From an uncultured Prevotella sp. (GTDB lineage Bacteria > Bacteroidota > Bacteroidia > Bacteroidales > Bacteroidaceae), in NCBI GenBank assembly GCA_900319715.1, contig ONPM01000007.1:1-42800 (forward strand): a stretch of 42,800 nucleotides of DNA. Reading direction: 5' to 3'. Position numbers and translations under genes: made by a program. Within the stretch, counting starts at the first letter, position 1. Each line of letters starts with the position of its first letter. The notes under the pieces were generated by a model. That model did no database searches and was not told the origin of the DNA. It saw only the letters and a list, made by a program, of their open reading frames with translations. Below are positions 17,483 through 26,228 of this stretch, in pieces.

Positions 17483-17947
17483 ATGGCAATGAAAGAGAAT
17501 TTCATTTCGATGGCTCCCGATGAGGAGAGCAGTGCGAAAGTCAGTTTGATCGATCAGAACAAGACACTGATGATCGACCAGTACACAACAGATGTCGAAG
17601 CAGGCAATCCTGAGTTTGTGGAAGACATCCAGAACATTAACGATGCCTTTGAGCACTTCAAGCCGAAGGTAGACGTCACCTTCACCGACGAAGAAGGCGG
17701 TGCCGTTGAGGAGACTCTGAAGTTTGGCGAGTTGCGCGACTTCGAGGCCAATGGCGGCAAGGGCCGTCTGGTAGAGAACAGCCCGTTCCTCTCTGGCGTG
17801 AAGATGAAGATTGACACCAACACCAAGATTCGCAAGAGCATTGAGCAGAACCGCAAACTGCGCGACATCCTCAAGGAAGCCGGCAGCCGCGATGAGTTGA
17901 AGACCATGCTCCAGTCTATGCTCGACGAACTCAATGGCGCAGAATAA
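17483..17947 (+). CDS. tssB: T6SS sheath small subunit TssB
   Basis: 154 residues. TssB pairs with TssC to build the contractile sheath. The family pattern is visible in HFKPKVDVTFTDEEGG followed by ETLKFGELRDFEANG, with a C-terminal helix (KLRDILKEAGSRDELKTML) that in other TssB proteins packs onto TssC. An A-rich leader precedes ATG 17483. It lies 49 nt after clpV and 55 nt before tssC, the usual order. Confidence 0.93.
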   Translation: MAMKENFISMAPDEESSAKVSLIDQNKTLMIDQYTTDVEAGNPEFVEDIQNINDAFEHFKPKVDVTFTDEEGGAVEETLKFGELRDFEANGGKGRLVENSPFLSGVKMKIDTNTKIRKSIEQNRKLRDILKEAGSRDELKTMLQSMLDELNGAE

Positions 17948-18002
17948 AAGAGAATTGGAAAACTGATTATTTGGACAATTGAAGTTAAGTATTTATTAAG
18001 AT

Positions 18003-19367
18003 ATGGCAGATGTAGAAATGAAGAAAGCTCAAGAGGCCCAGCAGGCCGGTGCCGAGCTTCAAGAGAAAGGTAAAGACGTCAGCAAATTATTGTCGGCTTT
18101 TGGTGGATTCAACGCTGTCCGCGGCTTTATGCCCGATGCAGACAACATGAACCCCACCCGTAAGGCTGCTAAGGATGTATTCCTGAAAGACAAGCGCTTC
18201 AAGGAGAAGAGAGAGAATCTGAAGCGAGAGATCAGCCGTTGGATAGAACTGCTCGACCAAGAAGGCATCGAGGGCGCTACCGGCTACGCTGACTCCTGCA
18301 AGAAAGAAGAAGAGAAATATACCAACGTGCTGAAGCAAGGTATCACCGACGCACTCTATGCCACACAGAACCTGGAGCGCAGTTATCGCGAACTCGACTC
18401 CTTCTTTAAGACTTGCGGTTCCGACAAGGTGAAGAACCTGCGTATCATCAATGTGCTGAAGGAAGACATCGCTGATGCTGATTCCGGCTTCGCTGGCGAG
18501 GTGGAGAACATCCTGCGCAACGGCTTCGACCGTCTGAGCCTGAAAGATGCCTACAGCCTCGTTTGTGTGCCTGGTGGCGTATTCACAGACAAGGTCGACC
18601 TGCTCCAGTGGGCCAAGATGGCATTTAAGTATAAGGTGATGCTCATCACCGACCATGCCGACGAGTATTCGTTCGACGACCTGCAGGCCAATACCGAGGG
18701 CTATCGTGACAGCGACCAGGAACTGATGAACGTGGTGATGACTGCCAACTGGATTGTAGGTCGTGAGGCAGAGAAGATGTCTAGCGACGAGGAAGACCAG
18801 AAGGCATTCTACATCGCACCTTCTGCTGCTCTCTGCGGAAAACTCTACGACGAAACCGCAAACATGGCTCAGGGTGCCGGTGGTAAGAAGTACGGTACGC
18901 TCGACGGTGTGAAGGGTGTGAAGAGTGACCTCCTGAAGTCGGAGATTGCCGCCCTCATGGACAATCAGGTCATCCCAATGGTATATAGCGAAGGCCGTGT
19001 GATGGCATTCAACAACACCACGCTCTACAATGGCGACCTCGACGCCATGAAGGAGTATCCTATCGTCCGTGTGTTCGACTGGGTGAAGAAGGTACTGATG
19101 AACTTCGTACATGAAGTAGCACTTGAGAACTGGGATCCGTATAACAGCCCGAAGAACCTGAAGGCTAAGATCCAGGAGTTCCTCAACCAATATAAGGGCT
19201 ACGGCAATCTGTTCCAGAACTACGAGATCGGTGAGCCACGCCAGGATCCTGTCACCAAGCAGATTACCTGCGATATCACGCTGACGCCATTCTATGCCGC
19301 CAAGAACTTTGTCATCAAGGTGGCTGCCGACAAGAAGGACAAGGAAGCAGCAATGGCAAGCGCTTAA
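18003..19367 (+). CDS. tssC: T6SS sheath large subunit TssC
   Basis: 454 residues, major sheath protein. Recognised by length, position after tssB and conserved blocks such as FAVxx-type ALCGKLYDETANMAQG, ALMDNQVIPMVYSEGRVMAF and the C-terminal DITLTPFYAAKNFVIKV handshake region. The N-terminal ~60 residues are Lys/Glu-rich, as is common. The sequence is intact with no frame break. Confidence 0.92.
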   Translation: MADVEMKKAQEAQQAGAELQEKGKDVSKLLSAFGGFNAVRGFMPDADNMNPTRKAAKDVFLKDKRFKEKRENLKREISRWIELLDQEGIEGATGYADSCKKEEEKYTNVLKQGITDALYATQNLERSYRELDSFFKTCGSDKVKNLRIINVLKEDIADADSGFAGEVENILRNGFDRLSLKDAYSLVCVPGGVFTDKVDLLQWAKMAFKYKVMLITDHADEYSFDDLQANTEGYRDSDQELMNVVMTANWIVGREAEKMSSDEEDQKAFYIAPSAALCGKLYDETANMAQGAGGKKYGTLDGVKGVKSDLLKSEIAALMDNQVIPMVYSEGRVMAFNNTTLYNGDLDAMKEYPIVRVFDWVKKVLMNFVHEVALENWDPYNSPKNLKAKIQEFLNQYKGYGNLFQNYEIGEPRQDPVTKQITCDITLTPFYAAKNFVIKVAADKKDKEAAMASA

Positions 19368-19412
19368 GTGAATAAAGAACTATACATATTTTATTAATTA
19401 AAGCAAACAATT

Positions 19413-19805
19413 ATGGCTAAGACACCTGTAAGTATCGCTATTGACGGATACAAGGAAAGAGAAGTCCTGATGGTAACATATGAGTTCAATCAGGCAACAG
19501 ACGTAGAGGGCCAGATGGCCGGTATTCCCCGCGGTGGTAAGATCCGTGTTCGTGTAAAGGCCCTGAACGACGGAACTCCCGACCTGCTGGCGTGGATGAC
19601 GGAGCGCAGCCTGCCGAAGAACGGTGTAATCAAGTTCCTTGAGACCAAGACGAACAAGGAGATGAAGAGCATCAAGTTCACCAACGGCTACTGCATCAAC
19701 TACGAGGAGAAGTGGGAAGATAAGATGGGACACTTCGAGGAGATCGAAATCACCTGTAAGGAGATCGAGTTCGGCAACGTGAAATTCACGAACGACTGGG
19801 CTTAA
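19413..19805 (+). CDS. tssD: T6SS inner-tube protein Hcp/TssD, first paralogue (HcpA)
   Basis: 130 residues. Hcp forms hexameric rings stacked into the tube that is expelled. The Bacteroidetes Hcp pattern is seen in EFNQATDVEGQMAGIPRGGK, VRVKALNDGTPDLLAWM and CINYEEKWEDKMGHFEEIEI. It is followed directly by a second paralogue about half-identical over the same blocks. A deleted relative of this gene lies at 36922-37132 on the other strand. Confidence 0.92.
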   Translation: MAKTPVSIAIDGYKEREVLMVTYEFNQATDVEGQMAGIPRGGKIRVRVKALNDGTPDLLAWMTERSLPKNGVIKFLETKTNKEMKSIKFTNGYCINYEEKWEDKMGHFEEIEITCKEIEFGNVKFTNDWA

Positions 19806-19853
19806 GTCCGATTTCAGTTAATAACAAGTTGAACCATAAAAGAATTGAATATT

Positions 19854-20252
19854 ATGGCAGAGAATGTAACGCCAGTGGTATTGGAAATCAAGGATTTCGA
19901 ACCGCGTGAAGTGATGATGGTTGACTACAAGTTCGAACAGGCCACAGACCGTGAAGGCCAGATTGCTGGTATCCCCCGTGGCGGCAAAATAACGATCCGC
20001 GTAAAGGCCATGAACGACGGCAACAACCAGTTGATCCAGTGGATGCTCGACCCGACGAGCCCGAAGGACTTCTCAGTGAAGTTCGTGAACACCGTCGACG
20101 GTGCAGCCATGAAGGAGTTGAAGGGCACCAACTGCTACTGCGTCAACTACGTTGAGAAGTGGGAGGATGGCCAGCAGCACTATGAAGAGATCGAGATCGT
20201 ATGTCAGAAACTCGAGAACGGTCCCGTCAGTTACGACAATCCTTGGAAGTAA
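19854..20252 (+). CDS. tssD: T6SS inner-tube protein Hcp/TssD, second paralogue (HcpB)
   Basis: 132 residues from ATG 19854 (MAENVTPVV); an in-frame TTG at 19845 is less likely, since the copy at 36404-36802 begins at the same MAENV. It shares the EQATDREGQIAGIPRGGK and NYVEKWEDGQQHYEEIEI blocks with HcpA. The minus-strand copy differs at about six residues. Two Hcp types next to each other suggests a mixed or alternative tube, or specialised cargo-loading Hcp. A strong hairpin follows the stop. Confidence 0.92.
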   Translation: MAENVTPVVLEIKDFEPREVMMVDYKFEQATDREGQIAGIPRGGKITIRVKAMNDGNNQLIQWMLDPTSPKDFSVKFVNTVDGAAMKELKGTNCYCVNYVEKWEDGQQHYEEIEIVCQKLENGPVSYDNPWK

Positions 20253-20270
20253 CATTCCGTAGGTTTCACA

Positions 20271-20308
20271 ATCAATTGATTCAGCCCTAAGAAGCTGGAT
20301 CAATTGAT
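20271..20308 (+). terminator. Intercistronic hairpin after the hcp genes
   Basis: Arms 20271-20285 and 20294-20308 pair over 15 bp (one T-G wobble) around an 8-nt loop; each arm contains the palindrome ATCAATTGAT. It starts 18 nt after the hcpB stop and ends 21 nt before the next ATG, with only a short T run. It could be a leaky terminator or a processing/stability hairpin that keeps sheath and tube mRNA above downstream genes. Confidence 0.6.
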
Positions 20309-20329
20309 TTGCCGTGTAAATACCACTAT

Positions 20330-21292
20330 ATGAGAAAATTCATCTTCGTCTGTCTGATATCCAGTCTTGCCATTGCTGTAAAAGCCCAGTATATACCGGC
20401 CTTCCATGAGCATGCCATCATCAAGAAAGACCCTGGTACTGAATACTGGAGCAAAGGGAATACGCTGAAGCATCTGGAGGTCTCCCTGACTGCCGGGACA
20501 TCTGGAGTAGGACTTGATGTCGCAGTTCCACTCTGCAGATTCATGCAAGTCAGACTGGGATATGACTACATGCCACAGTTCAAGAAATCTTTCAGCATGA
20601 ACCTGGCAGGCAACGGTATGGCTGCTCGTCAATATAACGCTCAGGGCAACCGTATCAGAACGCCGTTTGACAATATCCAGCAGTACTTGTTAGAACAGAC
20701 CGGAATGGAGATAGACGATCATATCATGATGACAGGCAAGATGAACATGCATAATGCCAAACTGCTGGTAGACATCTACCCTTTCAAATACAATATGCAC
20801 TGGCATTTCACGGCTGGGGTCTATTGGGGGCCAGGGGAATTTGCCCAAACAGAAAGCACCGCTGATTCTGAACAGACCATCGTCCTGATGGAGGAATATA
20901 ATCAGACTTGGGAGGCAGCCGATGCCAGCGATGTCATCAAGGGCTACGGACGACTCACGCTTTACCCGGGAGACTCGGGAGGGAAGCCCTATCTGGCAGA
21001 ACCTGCTGCTGACGGTTCTGTAAAGATTAGTGTCACGTCGAACGCAGTCAAGCCTTATCTTGGATTCGGCTACACCGGACGTTTAGTAAAAACTCGAGAT
21101 GATTGGAAAGTATCGGCAGAAATAGGAGCCATGATATGGGGAGGAACCCCCACACAACGATTACACGACGGAACCAATCTGTCCAAGGACATCACAAACA
21201 TCCCTGGAACCTTTGGCAACTATGTCGGAATCATCAAGGCCCTGAAGGTATATCCGGTATTAAGTGTCAGATTCGCAAAAACAATATTTTAG
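20330..21292 (+). CDS. Predicted outer-membrane beta-barrel protein of the T6SS operon
   Basis: 320 residues from ATG 20330. Signal peptide MRKFIFVCLISSLAIAVKAQ is followed by alternating strands (LKHLEVSLTAGTSGVGLDV, VRLGYDYMPQF, LLVDIYPFKYNMHWHFTAGV, PYLGFGYTGRLV, VYPVLSVRFAKTIF) and a C-terminal phenylalanine, all typical of small outer-membrane barrels. T6SSiii systems lack the TssJ lipoprotein, so this may be part of their different envelope complex, but that is inference from position. I do not recognise it as a named Tss protein. Confidence 0.7.
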   Translation: MRKFIFVCLISSLAIAVKAQYIPAFHEHAIIKKDPGTEYWSKGNTLKHLEVSLTAGTSGVGLDVAVPLCRFMQVRLGYDYMPQFKKSFSMNLAGNGMAARQYNAQGNRIRTPFDNIQQYLLEQTGMEIDDHIMMTGKMNMHNAKLLVDIYPFKYNMHWHFTAGVYWGPGEFAQTESTADSEQTIVLMEEYNQTWEAADASDVIKGYGRLTLYPGDSGGKPYLAEPAADGSVKISVTSNAVKPYLGFGYTGRLVKTRDDWKVSAEIGAMIWGGTPTQRLHDGTNLSKDITNIPGTFGNYVGIIKALKVYPVLSVRFAKTIF

Positions 21293-21300
21293 CAAGAGAG

Positions 21301-21690
21301 ATGGGTAATTTTGTATGTCAAGGAGCAATGCTCCAATGTAGTTTCGGCATGGCACCTTCCACACTGAATGTGATTGTGCCCTTACGTCCCAAATGTGGCA
21401 ATATGCTTATGGCCAACATCACAGACTTCGCCCCTATGGTAAACATCATGCCATTTGGCATGTGCCAATCGTTAGCGAACCCACAAGTGGCCTCAGCAAC
21501 ATCGGCTGCGATGGGTGTACTCACACCGATGCCCTGCATCCCTGTGATAACAGCACCGTGGAGTCCTGGCGGACAGGTAAAAGTCATGAATATGCCTGCA
21601 CTTATCAACAACGCCAAGTGTATGTGTTCCTGGGGCGGCAACATCTCTATCGTCAACCCCAGCGGTAGCATGATGACCCAAGGGAAGTGA
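21301..21690 (+). CDS. PAAR-like DUF4280 spike-tip protein
   Basis: 129 residues from ATG 21301 (GNFVCQGAMLQCSFGMAPST). Cysteine- and glycine-rich with repeated short strands, and blocks CMCSWGGNISIVNPSG and MPCIPVITAPWSPGGQVKVM that match DUF4280, a PAAR-like family that caps the VgrG spike in Bacteroidetes T6SS. No effector domain is fused. Eight nt after the barrel gene and overlapping the PEGA gene at its stop. Confidence 0.85.
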   Translation: MGNFVCQGAMLQCSFGMAPSTLNVIVPLRPKCGNMLMANITDFAPMVNIMPFGMCQSLANPQVASATSAAMGVLTPMPCIPVITAPWSPGGQVKVMNMPALINNAKCMCSWGGNISIVNPSGSMMTQGK

Positions 21691-23084
21691 AAAGGTGGAA
21701 AGGTGAAAAAGTGAGGAATAATGACTATACGTCAGTAGGATATGGAAGGTGGTGGCGACGATTGCTGCCGCTGTTATTCACCTTCTCACCTTTTTACCTT
21801 TGCACTTCTACGGCCCAGGAGATGCATATCGTTGAGTTCAAGAAACTCAAGAAAGGCCCGCTGAACATGAACCATGTGGTGAGCAGCAAGCAGGAGGCAA
21901 TTCTAGACTTAAAGACCAGTGAGAAAGGATTCTCGTTTCTTGCCAATGGCAAACAAGGCATCGCGGCAGAAGAAGGGGAGGGCCTGTTGACGCTCAAGAC
22001 ACCAGACAAGACCACCTTCATTGTGGTGAAGCATGCCGACTATGGTCAACTGACATGGAAAGTCCCTAAAAAGAAAGGACTGCGCAGGAAGAAGCATTAC
22101 ACCGCGACGTTGGAGACATTCAGTCCGGACAAGGAATATAAACTGCAAGAGCAGTGGGTGATCTTTGAAATACAGCCTCAGGATGCCATCCTGACTATTG
22201 ACAGCACCAGGACGACGATCCACAATGGGCGGAAGCAATTTTATTTGCCCGTCGGAAAACATGGATGGTTGGCAGAGGCGCCCTTCCACCAAGCAGAGAA
22301 AGACACCGTTGAACTGACGGACGAAGGTCGGCAGATTGTGAAGATAGCCTTACAACCCATCTACTCCTACCTGACCGTTAAAACTGCACTGGAAGGCTGC
22401 GACATCTTGGTCGACGGTCAGTTAATCGGGAAGACACGAGGAACAAGTGGTCATCTGCGGGAAGGCACTCACCGCCTCTTCGTCAAGAAAGACAGTCTGT
22501 GCTACTACGATGCCACTTTTAATATCGGATGGAAAGAGAAAAAGACGATAGAACTGACAGCAGAAGACCTGCATATAAGGGATATCCATAGGCCCATAAC
22601 GACCATCAGTGCCGTGGCGGCCAATGACTCGGTGGTGCAAGACACTATGACGACCATCAAGGCACCGGTGACCATTAAGGCTCTGGATGACTTCACAAGT
22701 ATCTGGGTCAATCGCGAACTGAAAGGCTTTGGCAGTTGGGAAGGAGAACTGGAGGCAGGTTTTTACCTGATCAACACGGAGAAAGACGGTCTGGAGTCGA
22801 GATCAACAGCCCTGTGGGTCAACGATGCGACACCTCAGCACGTAGAACTCATCGCCCCAAAGGGCAGTTTCGGAATGCTCAACATACAGAGTAACGAGAT
22901 TGGAGCAGACGTCTATATCAATGGCAGGCTTACCGGCACGACGCCTATTGTGGTGAAAGACCTGCCTGCTGGCAGCAACTGCGAGGTGAGACTGGAAAAA
23001 GCAGGTTTCTTTGAGGCTAAAGAGATCGTAAAAGTGGTCGGGAATGACCTGACACACGTCAAAATGAAATTGAAGAAAAGATGA
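21687..23084 (+). CDS. Secreted PEGA-domain protein of the T6SS operon
   Basis: About 465 residues if GTG 21687 is used; GTG 21711 is an alternative, so the start is uncertain. A signal peptide (RRLLPLLFTFSPFYLCTSTAQ, hydrophobic core ~30-44) directs it to the periplasm. PEGA-type domains are visible at the C-terminus (GMLNIQSNEIGADVYINGR) and centrally (GCDILVDGQLIGKTRGTSGH). PEGA domains are small surface-layer or peptidoglycan/envelope-linked folds. The signal-peptide region is encoded by polypyrimidine repeats with a complementary copy at the gene start. It overlaps the E1 gene by 4 nt. Probably an envelope component of this T6SS (inference). Confidence 0.75.
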   Translation: MKRWKGEKVRNNDYTSVGYGRWWRRLLPLLFTFSPFYLCTSTAQEMHIVEFKKLKKGPLNMNHVVSSKQEAILDLKTSEKGFSFLANGKQGIAAEEGEGLLTLKTPDKTTFIVVKHADYGQLTWKVPKKKGLRRKKHYTATLETFSPDKEYKLQEQWVIFEIQPQDAILTIDSTRTTIHNGRKQFYLPVGKHGWLAEAPFHQAEKDTVELTDEGRQIVKIALQPIYSYLTVKTALEGCDILVDGQLIGKTRGTSGHLREGTHRLFVKKDSLCYYDATFNIGWKEKKTIELTAEDLHIRDIHRPITTISAVAANDSVVQDTMTTIKAPVTIKALDDFTSIWVNRELKGFGSWEGELEAGFYLINTEKDGLESRSTALWVNDATPQHVELIAPKGSFGMLNIQSNEIGADVYINGRLTGTTPIVVKDLPAGSNCEVRLEKAGFFEAKEIVKVVGNDLTHVKMKLKKR

Positions 23085-24202
23085 GTACTGACATCAGACA
23101 GCAACAGGTAAGTGCCGCCCATGTGATGGTGGTTGGCTGTGGCGCCTTGGGTAACGAGGTGCTCAAGAATCTGGTGCTGATGGGTGTCACTCATATCGTG
23201 GCCGTCGACTTCGACATAGTGGAAATGGGTAACCTCACCCGTTCCGTGCTCTTCACAAAAAGCGATGCCAAAGGGAAACGGCTGAAAGTAGAAGTGGTAG
23301 CAGAACGCTTGAAACAGATGAACCCTGACGCCGAGATAACAACTGTCTACGGTGACATTGCCTATGACGTCGGCTTAGGACTTATCCGCCAGATGGACGT
23401 TGTCATCGGATGTGTAGACAGTCGGTGGGCACGGTTCTGCATCAACCGTCTTTGTATGAGGGCAGGCATCCCTTGGGTAGACGGTGGCATCAATAGCATG
23501 GAGGGAACTGTGCGCGTTTTCGCACCAGGGAAAAATTGCTATGCTTGTAACCTTGGTCCCGAAGGACTGAAAGATTTAGCCAAGCGATTGCCTTGCTCCG
23601 GTATCATCAGGCGACAGGAACAGACAGGCTCAGCCCCTACAACCTCTATCATTGCCTCAATCATCGGTGCCATAGAGGTACAGGAAGCCTTGAAACTGAT
23701 ACAACAGGACTTCGGCACGTCGCTTTGTGGACAGATGTTGTATTATGACGGAGAGCATACCACCGTCCGCATCGCCAAATTTCAGGCATATGACGACGAC
23801 TGTCCAGAACATGAGATGTGGGCACCTGTCCGCCAGACTGCTGTCAGTGATGCCACACCTGTGGGTGAAGCCATCCAGAACTGGATGAAAGAACTGAATG
23901 CCCAGGAGGTGACACTCTGCCTGATGAATGACTGTTTCGTCGACTATGTGTCGAGGCGCGATAATGATGAGCGGTTCTCTGTATTGCTTCCTGGCCGGAA
24001 GGTGGCTGACAAAGTGACTAGCGAGAAGTTCTTTGACGGGCTGCCTTTAAGTTCCCTTTACCAACATGAGTATCGTCATATCGACGCCAGTTTCCCTTAT
24101 CCGGCACTGACCTTAGCGCAGATTGGCGTCCCGCAGCATGATATTGTGTATGTGATAGCGGACGGAAAAGATTATTATTTAGAAATGAAGAGTGGAAAAT
24201 GA
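23081..24202 (+). CDS. E1-like ubiquitin-activating enzyme (ThiF/MoeB/E1 superfamily)
   Basis: 373 residues. These enzymes adenylate the C-terminal glycine of a ubiquitin-like protein with ATP, and conjugating members then form a thioester. The Rossmann motif GCGALGNEV (residues 20-28), VDFDIVEMGNLTRSVLF and VIGCVDSRWARFCINR match the adenylation domain. Zinc ligands are C153-x2-C156 and C241-x2-H244. Cys172 in LPCSGIIR falls where UBA2/UBA3 carry the catalytic cysteine of PxCTIR. The last ~125 residues are not recognised, but the end (TLAQIGVPQHDIVYVIADGK) resembles a beta-grasp (UFD-like) fold. It overlaps PEGA and tssG genes by 4 nt each, so it belongs to the T6SS operon. An E1 role, not ThiF/MoeB sulfur transfer, is favoured by the E2 gene 4.5 kb downstream. 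Confidence 0.88.
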   Translation: MSTDIRQQQVSAAHVMVVGCGALGNEVLKNLVLMGVTHIVAVDFDIVEMGNLTRSVLFTKSDAKGKRLKVEVVAERLKQMNPDAEITTVYGDIAYDVGLGLIRQMDVVIGCVDSRWARFCINRLCMRAGIPWVDGGINSMEGTVRVFAPGKNCYACNLGPEGLKDLAKRLPCSGIIRRQEQTGSAPTTSIIASIIGAIEVQEALKLIQQDFGTSLCGQMLYYDGEHTTVRIAKFQAYDDDCPEHEMWAPVRQTAVSDATPVGEAIQNWMKELNAQEVTLCLMNDCFVDYVSRRDNDERFSVLLPGRKVADKVTSEKFFDGLPLSSLYQHEYRHIDASFPYPALTLAQIGVPQHDIVYVIADGKDYYLEMKSGK

Positions 24203-24990
24203 TAAAGGTAAATAACATACCCGAAATCCGTGCAGAAATGCTGTTGAACTACCTCTACCCAGAGGAGTCCAATCATTGGATTGTCCAGAATGAGGGACTC
24301 TTTTTCCGCAACTACAATAGTGACCTGCTCGCCATTGACGAAGAGAAGATGGTGGCACAGACTGCACGCGACAGTTTCATTAGACTGTTGCCACAGGGAC
24401 TACTTACACAAGAGACGGACCTCAAAGGAGAGGATTCGGCCGAGAAATATAAGAAGTTGGGACAAAGGCTTAGGTTCCTGCGTGAGGCCTTCAAGCCCAT
24501 TGACTCTTTCCACTTCCGTGAAAGTATCCATTTAGAGCATCAGATTGACAAACTGCTACAAGACAAGTTGTTCTATATCTTAAGCACCTACTTTGGCGTC
24601 GACCTTGACAAGATAGAGAACCACTATGTCCGCGAGGCAGCCATCCTACTCCCGTATGTCAACCGTCGCAGAGGAGATTTTGGCTTCGTTGCCAATTTGC
24701 TTCGAACACTTATCAAATGCGAGGTAAACATGTCGACTGGCCGCTACAGCCATAGTGACACCACACGGAGTTGGCTGCCAATGGTCAGATATGAACTGAT
24801 TATCCCTGGCCTGACTCCTGAAGAGTTTAAGGAGAAAGACAAAGACCTAGAGCCGCTGCGGGAATTTCTGTGCGAGTGGCTTATTCCTGTTGAAGTATGG
24901 TGTCAGATCGTCATCAAAGAATATGATGTCCCGCAACAGACCAATACCCGCTTGACGTTAGGATACAATACAGAAGTGAGTAAATCGTAA
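24199..24990 (+). CDS. tssG: T6SS baseplate protein TssG
   Basis: 263 residues, cytoplasmic. TssG forms the baseplate wedge with TssE, TssF and TssK. The sequence is divergent; the call rests on size, the C-terminal RLTLGYNTEV (TssG proteins end with an LGxNT-like motif) and the neighbouring tssK-tssE-tssF order. The start overlaps the E1 stop as ATGA, so translation is coupled to the E1. The N-terminus (IPEIRAEMLLNYLYPEESN) has no recognised motif. Confidence 0.7.
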   Translation: MIKVNNIPEIRAEMLLNYLYPEESNHWIVQNEGLFFRNYNSDLLAIDEEKMVAQTARDSFIRLLPQGLLTQETDLKGEDSAEKYKKLGQRLRFLREAFKPIDSFHFRESIHLEHQIDKLLQDKLFYILSTYFGVDLDKIENHYVREAAILLPYVNRRRGDFGFVANLLRTLIKCEVNMSTGRYSHSDTTRSWLPMVRYELIIPGLTPEEFKEKDKDLEPLREFLCEWLIPVEVWCQIVIKEYDVPQQTNTRLTLGYNTEVSKS

Positions 24991-25011
24991 ATTCATAAAT
25001 CGCATATATAC

Positions 25012-26217
25012 ATGGTGGATATTAATTCAAGAATCAACTGGATACCAGGCATGGAACTGACGGCAGACACGTTCTCCGGGATAGGAGAGCAATGGGACTT
25101 CCGTCAGCAGTTGGCCATCCGTGCGGCTGTTGGTAATAACCGCATGGGACTGGTGCCTGGTTTCCCTTTCAGTTGTAATGGTATCTTCGTGAAGAACCGC
25201 TTTGAGGTATCAGGTTTCCGGTGTATGGCTTTATTACCATCAGGAAGAGTTATTGATGCCGACGAGGATATAGAGGTAACCATCCCCATGCTCTTCGGCG
25301 AGAGATACTATCTGACGGTAGGATTCAGTAACGACCAGGTGGAGTTCGAGAAGATGGGCGTACCTTTCGTCAGGCCACAGTACACCTATGGAATCCATAC
25401 CATGGAGGAGGTGGAGGCTGGTGACCTGTTCCCGTTGTTACGATTCCACGTAGCCGAGGGCATCTTCTCCGCAGACACCACCTACATGGTGCCATGTCTG
25501 CTTCTGACAGATAATCCTCGCTTTAAAGAGTACATCGACAGTTATACGGAACAGATGAACATATTGGCTACCCATGCTAACATGGCTGACGGAGAAGGTA
25601 AACGGGCTTTCTTACGCTATGTGTTCTTGCTCAAGAGTTATAATCTGAGGAACTCCATGCAGAACTTCATCCTGTTTACTCAGGAGATGGCCCAGGCTAT
25701 AGACTATTATATCGTAACGCCTAACAGAGAACAACCCATCGATATACCACAACCTCAACAGATTGATATTCAGGCATGGCTGCAATGGCTTGAAGACTAT
25801 ATGAAGGGGGCAGCAATCATCCTCGACGGGGTAGTTCTCGAAGACAACACTATCGACTATGAAGCGCTACTCGCTCAGGCCAAGAAAGAATTGTACGACA
25901 AGTTGCACCCGGAACTGATTGAAAAACTGTTGGCAGACATGAAGGAGGAACTCCGCGAAGAGATGAGGCAGCAGACAGAACAACTGACCACCTATATCAA
26001 CGAGACGCTGAAAAACGCCATCCTCGAACAACTTACGACAGAGATCAACGACCGTCAGAATAAACTAAGCGTGATGCTGACAGAGAAGTTCGACGAACTC
26101 GGCAAGCAACTTAATGAGTCCCTATACGAGAAGTTGTACTTTGATCTGTTTGAGAACCTGTTCAAAGCGCTCTATGTGCCTGAACCGGAAGAAGAAAAGT
26201 TCGTTCCACTGATATAA
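25012..26217 (+). CDS. tssK: T6SS baseplate-membrane adaptor TssK
   Basis: 401 residues. TssK trimers connect the baseplate wedge to the membrane complex. The N-terminus (INSRINWIPGMELTADTF) matches the family pattern of a tryptophan followed by GMxLTxxxF, and is followed by beta-rich blocks and a helical middle. Residues ~280-390 are unusually Glu/Lys-rich and probably coiled coil. Presence of TssK is strong evidence for a T6SS, as it is absent from phage tails and extracellular contractile systems. Confidence 0.8.
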   Translation: MVDINSRINWIPGMELTADTFSGIGEQWDFRQQLAIRAAVGNNRMGLVPGFPFSCNGIFVKNRFEVSGFRCMALLPSGRVIDADEDIEVTIPMLFGERYYLTVGFSNDQVEFEKMGVPFVRPQYTYGIHTMEEVEAGDLFPLLRFHVAEGIFSADTTYMVPCLLLTDNPRFKEYIDSYTEQMNILATHANMADGEGKRAFLRYVFLLKSYNLRNSMQNFILFTQEMAQAIDYYIVTPNREQPIDIPQPQQIDIQAWLQWLEDYMKGAAIILDGVVLEDNTIDYEALLAQAKKELYDKLHPELIEKLLADMKEELREEMRQQTEQLTTYINETLKNAILEQLTTEINDRQNKLSVMLTEKFDELGKQLNESLYEKLYFDLFENLFKALYVPEPEEEKFVPLI

Positions 26218-26228
26218 TCGAAATCTGA

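Noticed and set aside
18087-19190. 367-codon open frame antisense to tssC
   Set aside because: Shadow of tssC with no start context or domains.
23081-24202. Thiamine or molybdopterin biosynthesis (ThiF/MoeB) gene
   Set aside because: No thi or moa/moe neighbours; an E2 and a Ubl without the usual ThiS/MoaD context are in the same operon, and the cysteine context is of the E1 type.
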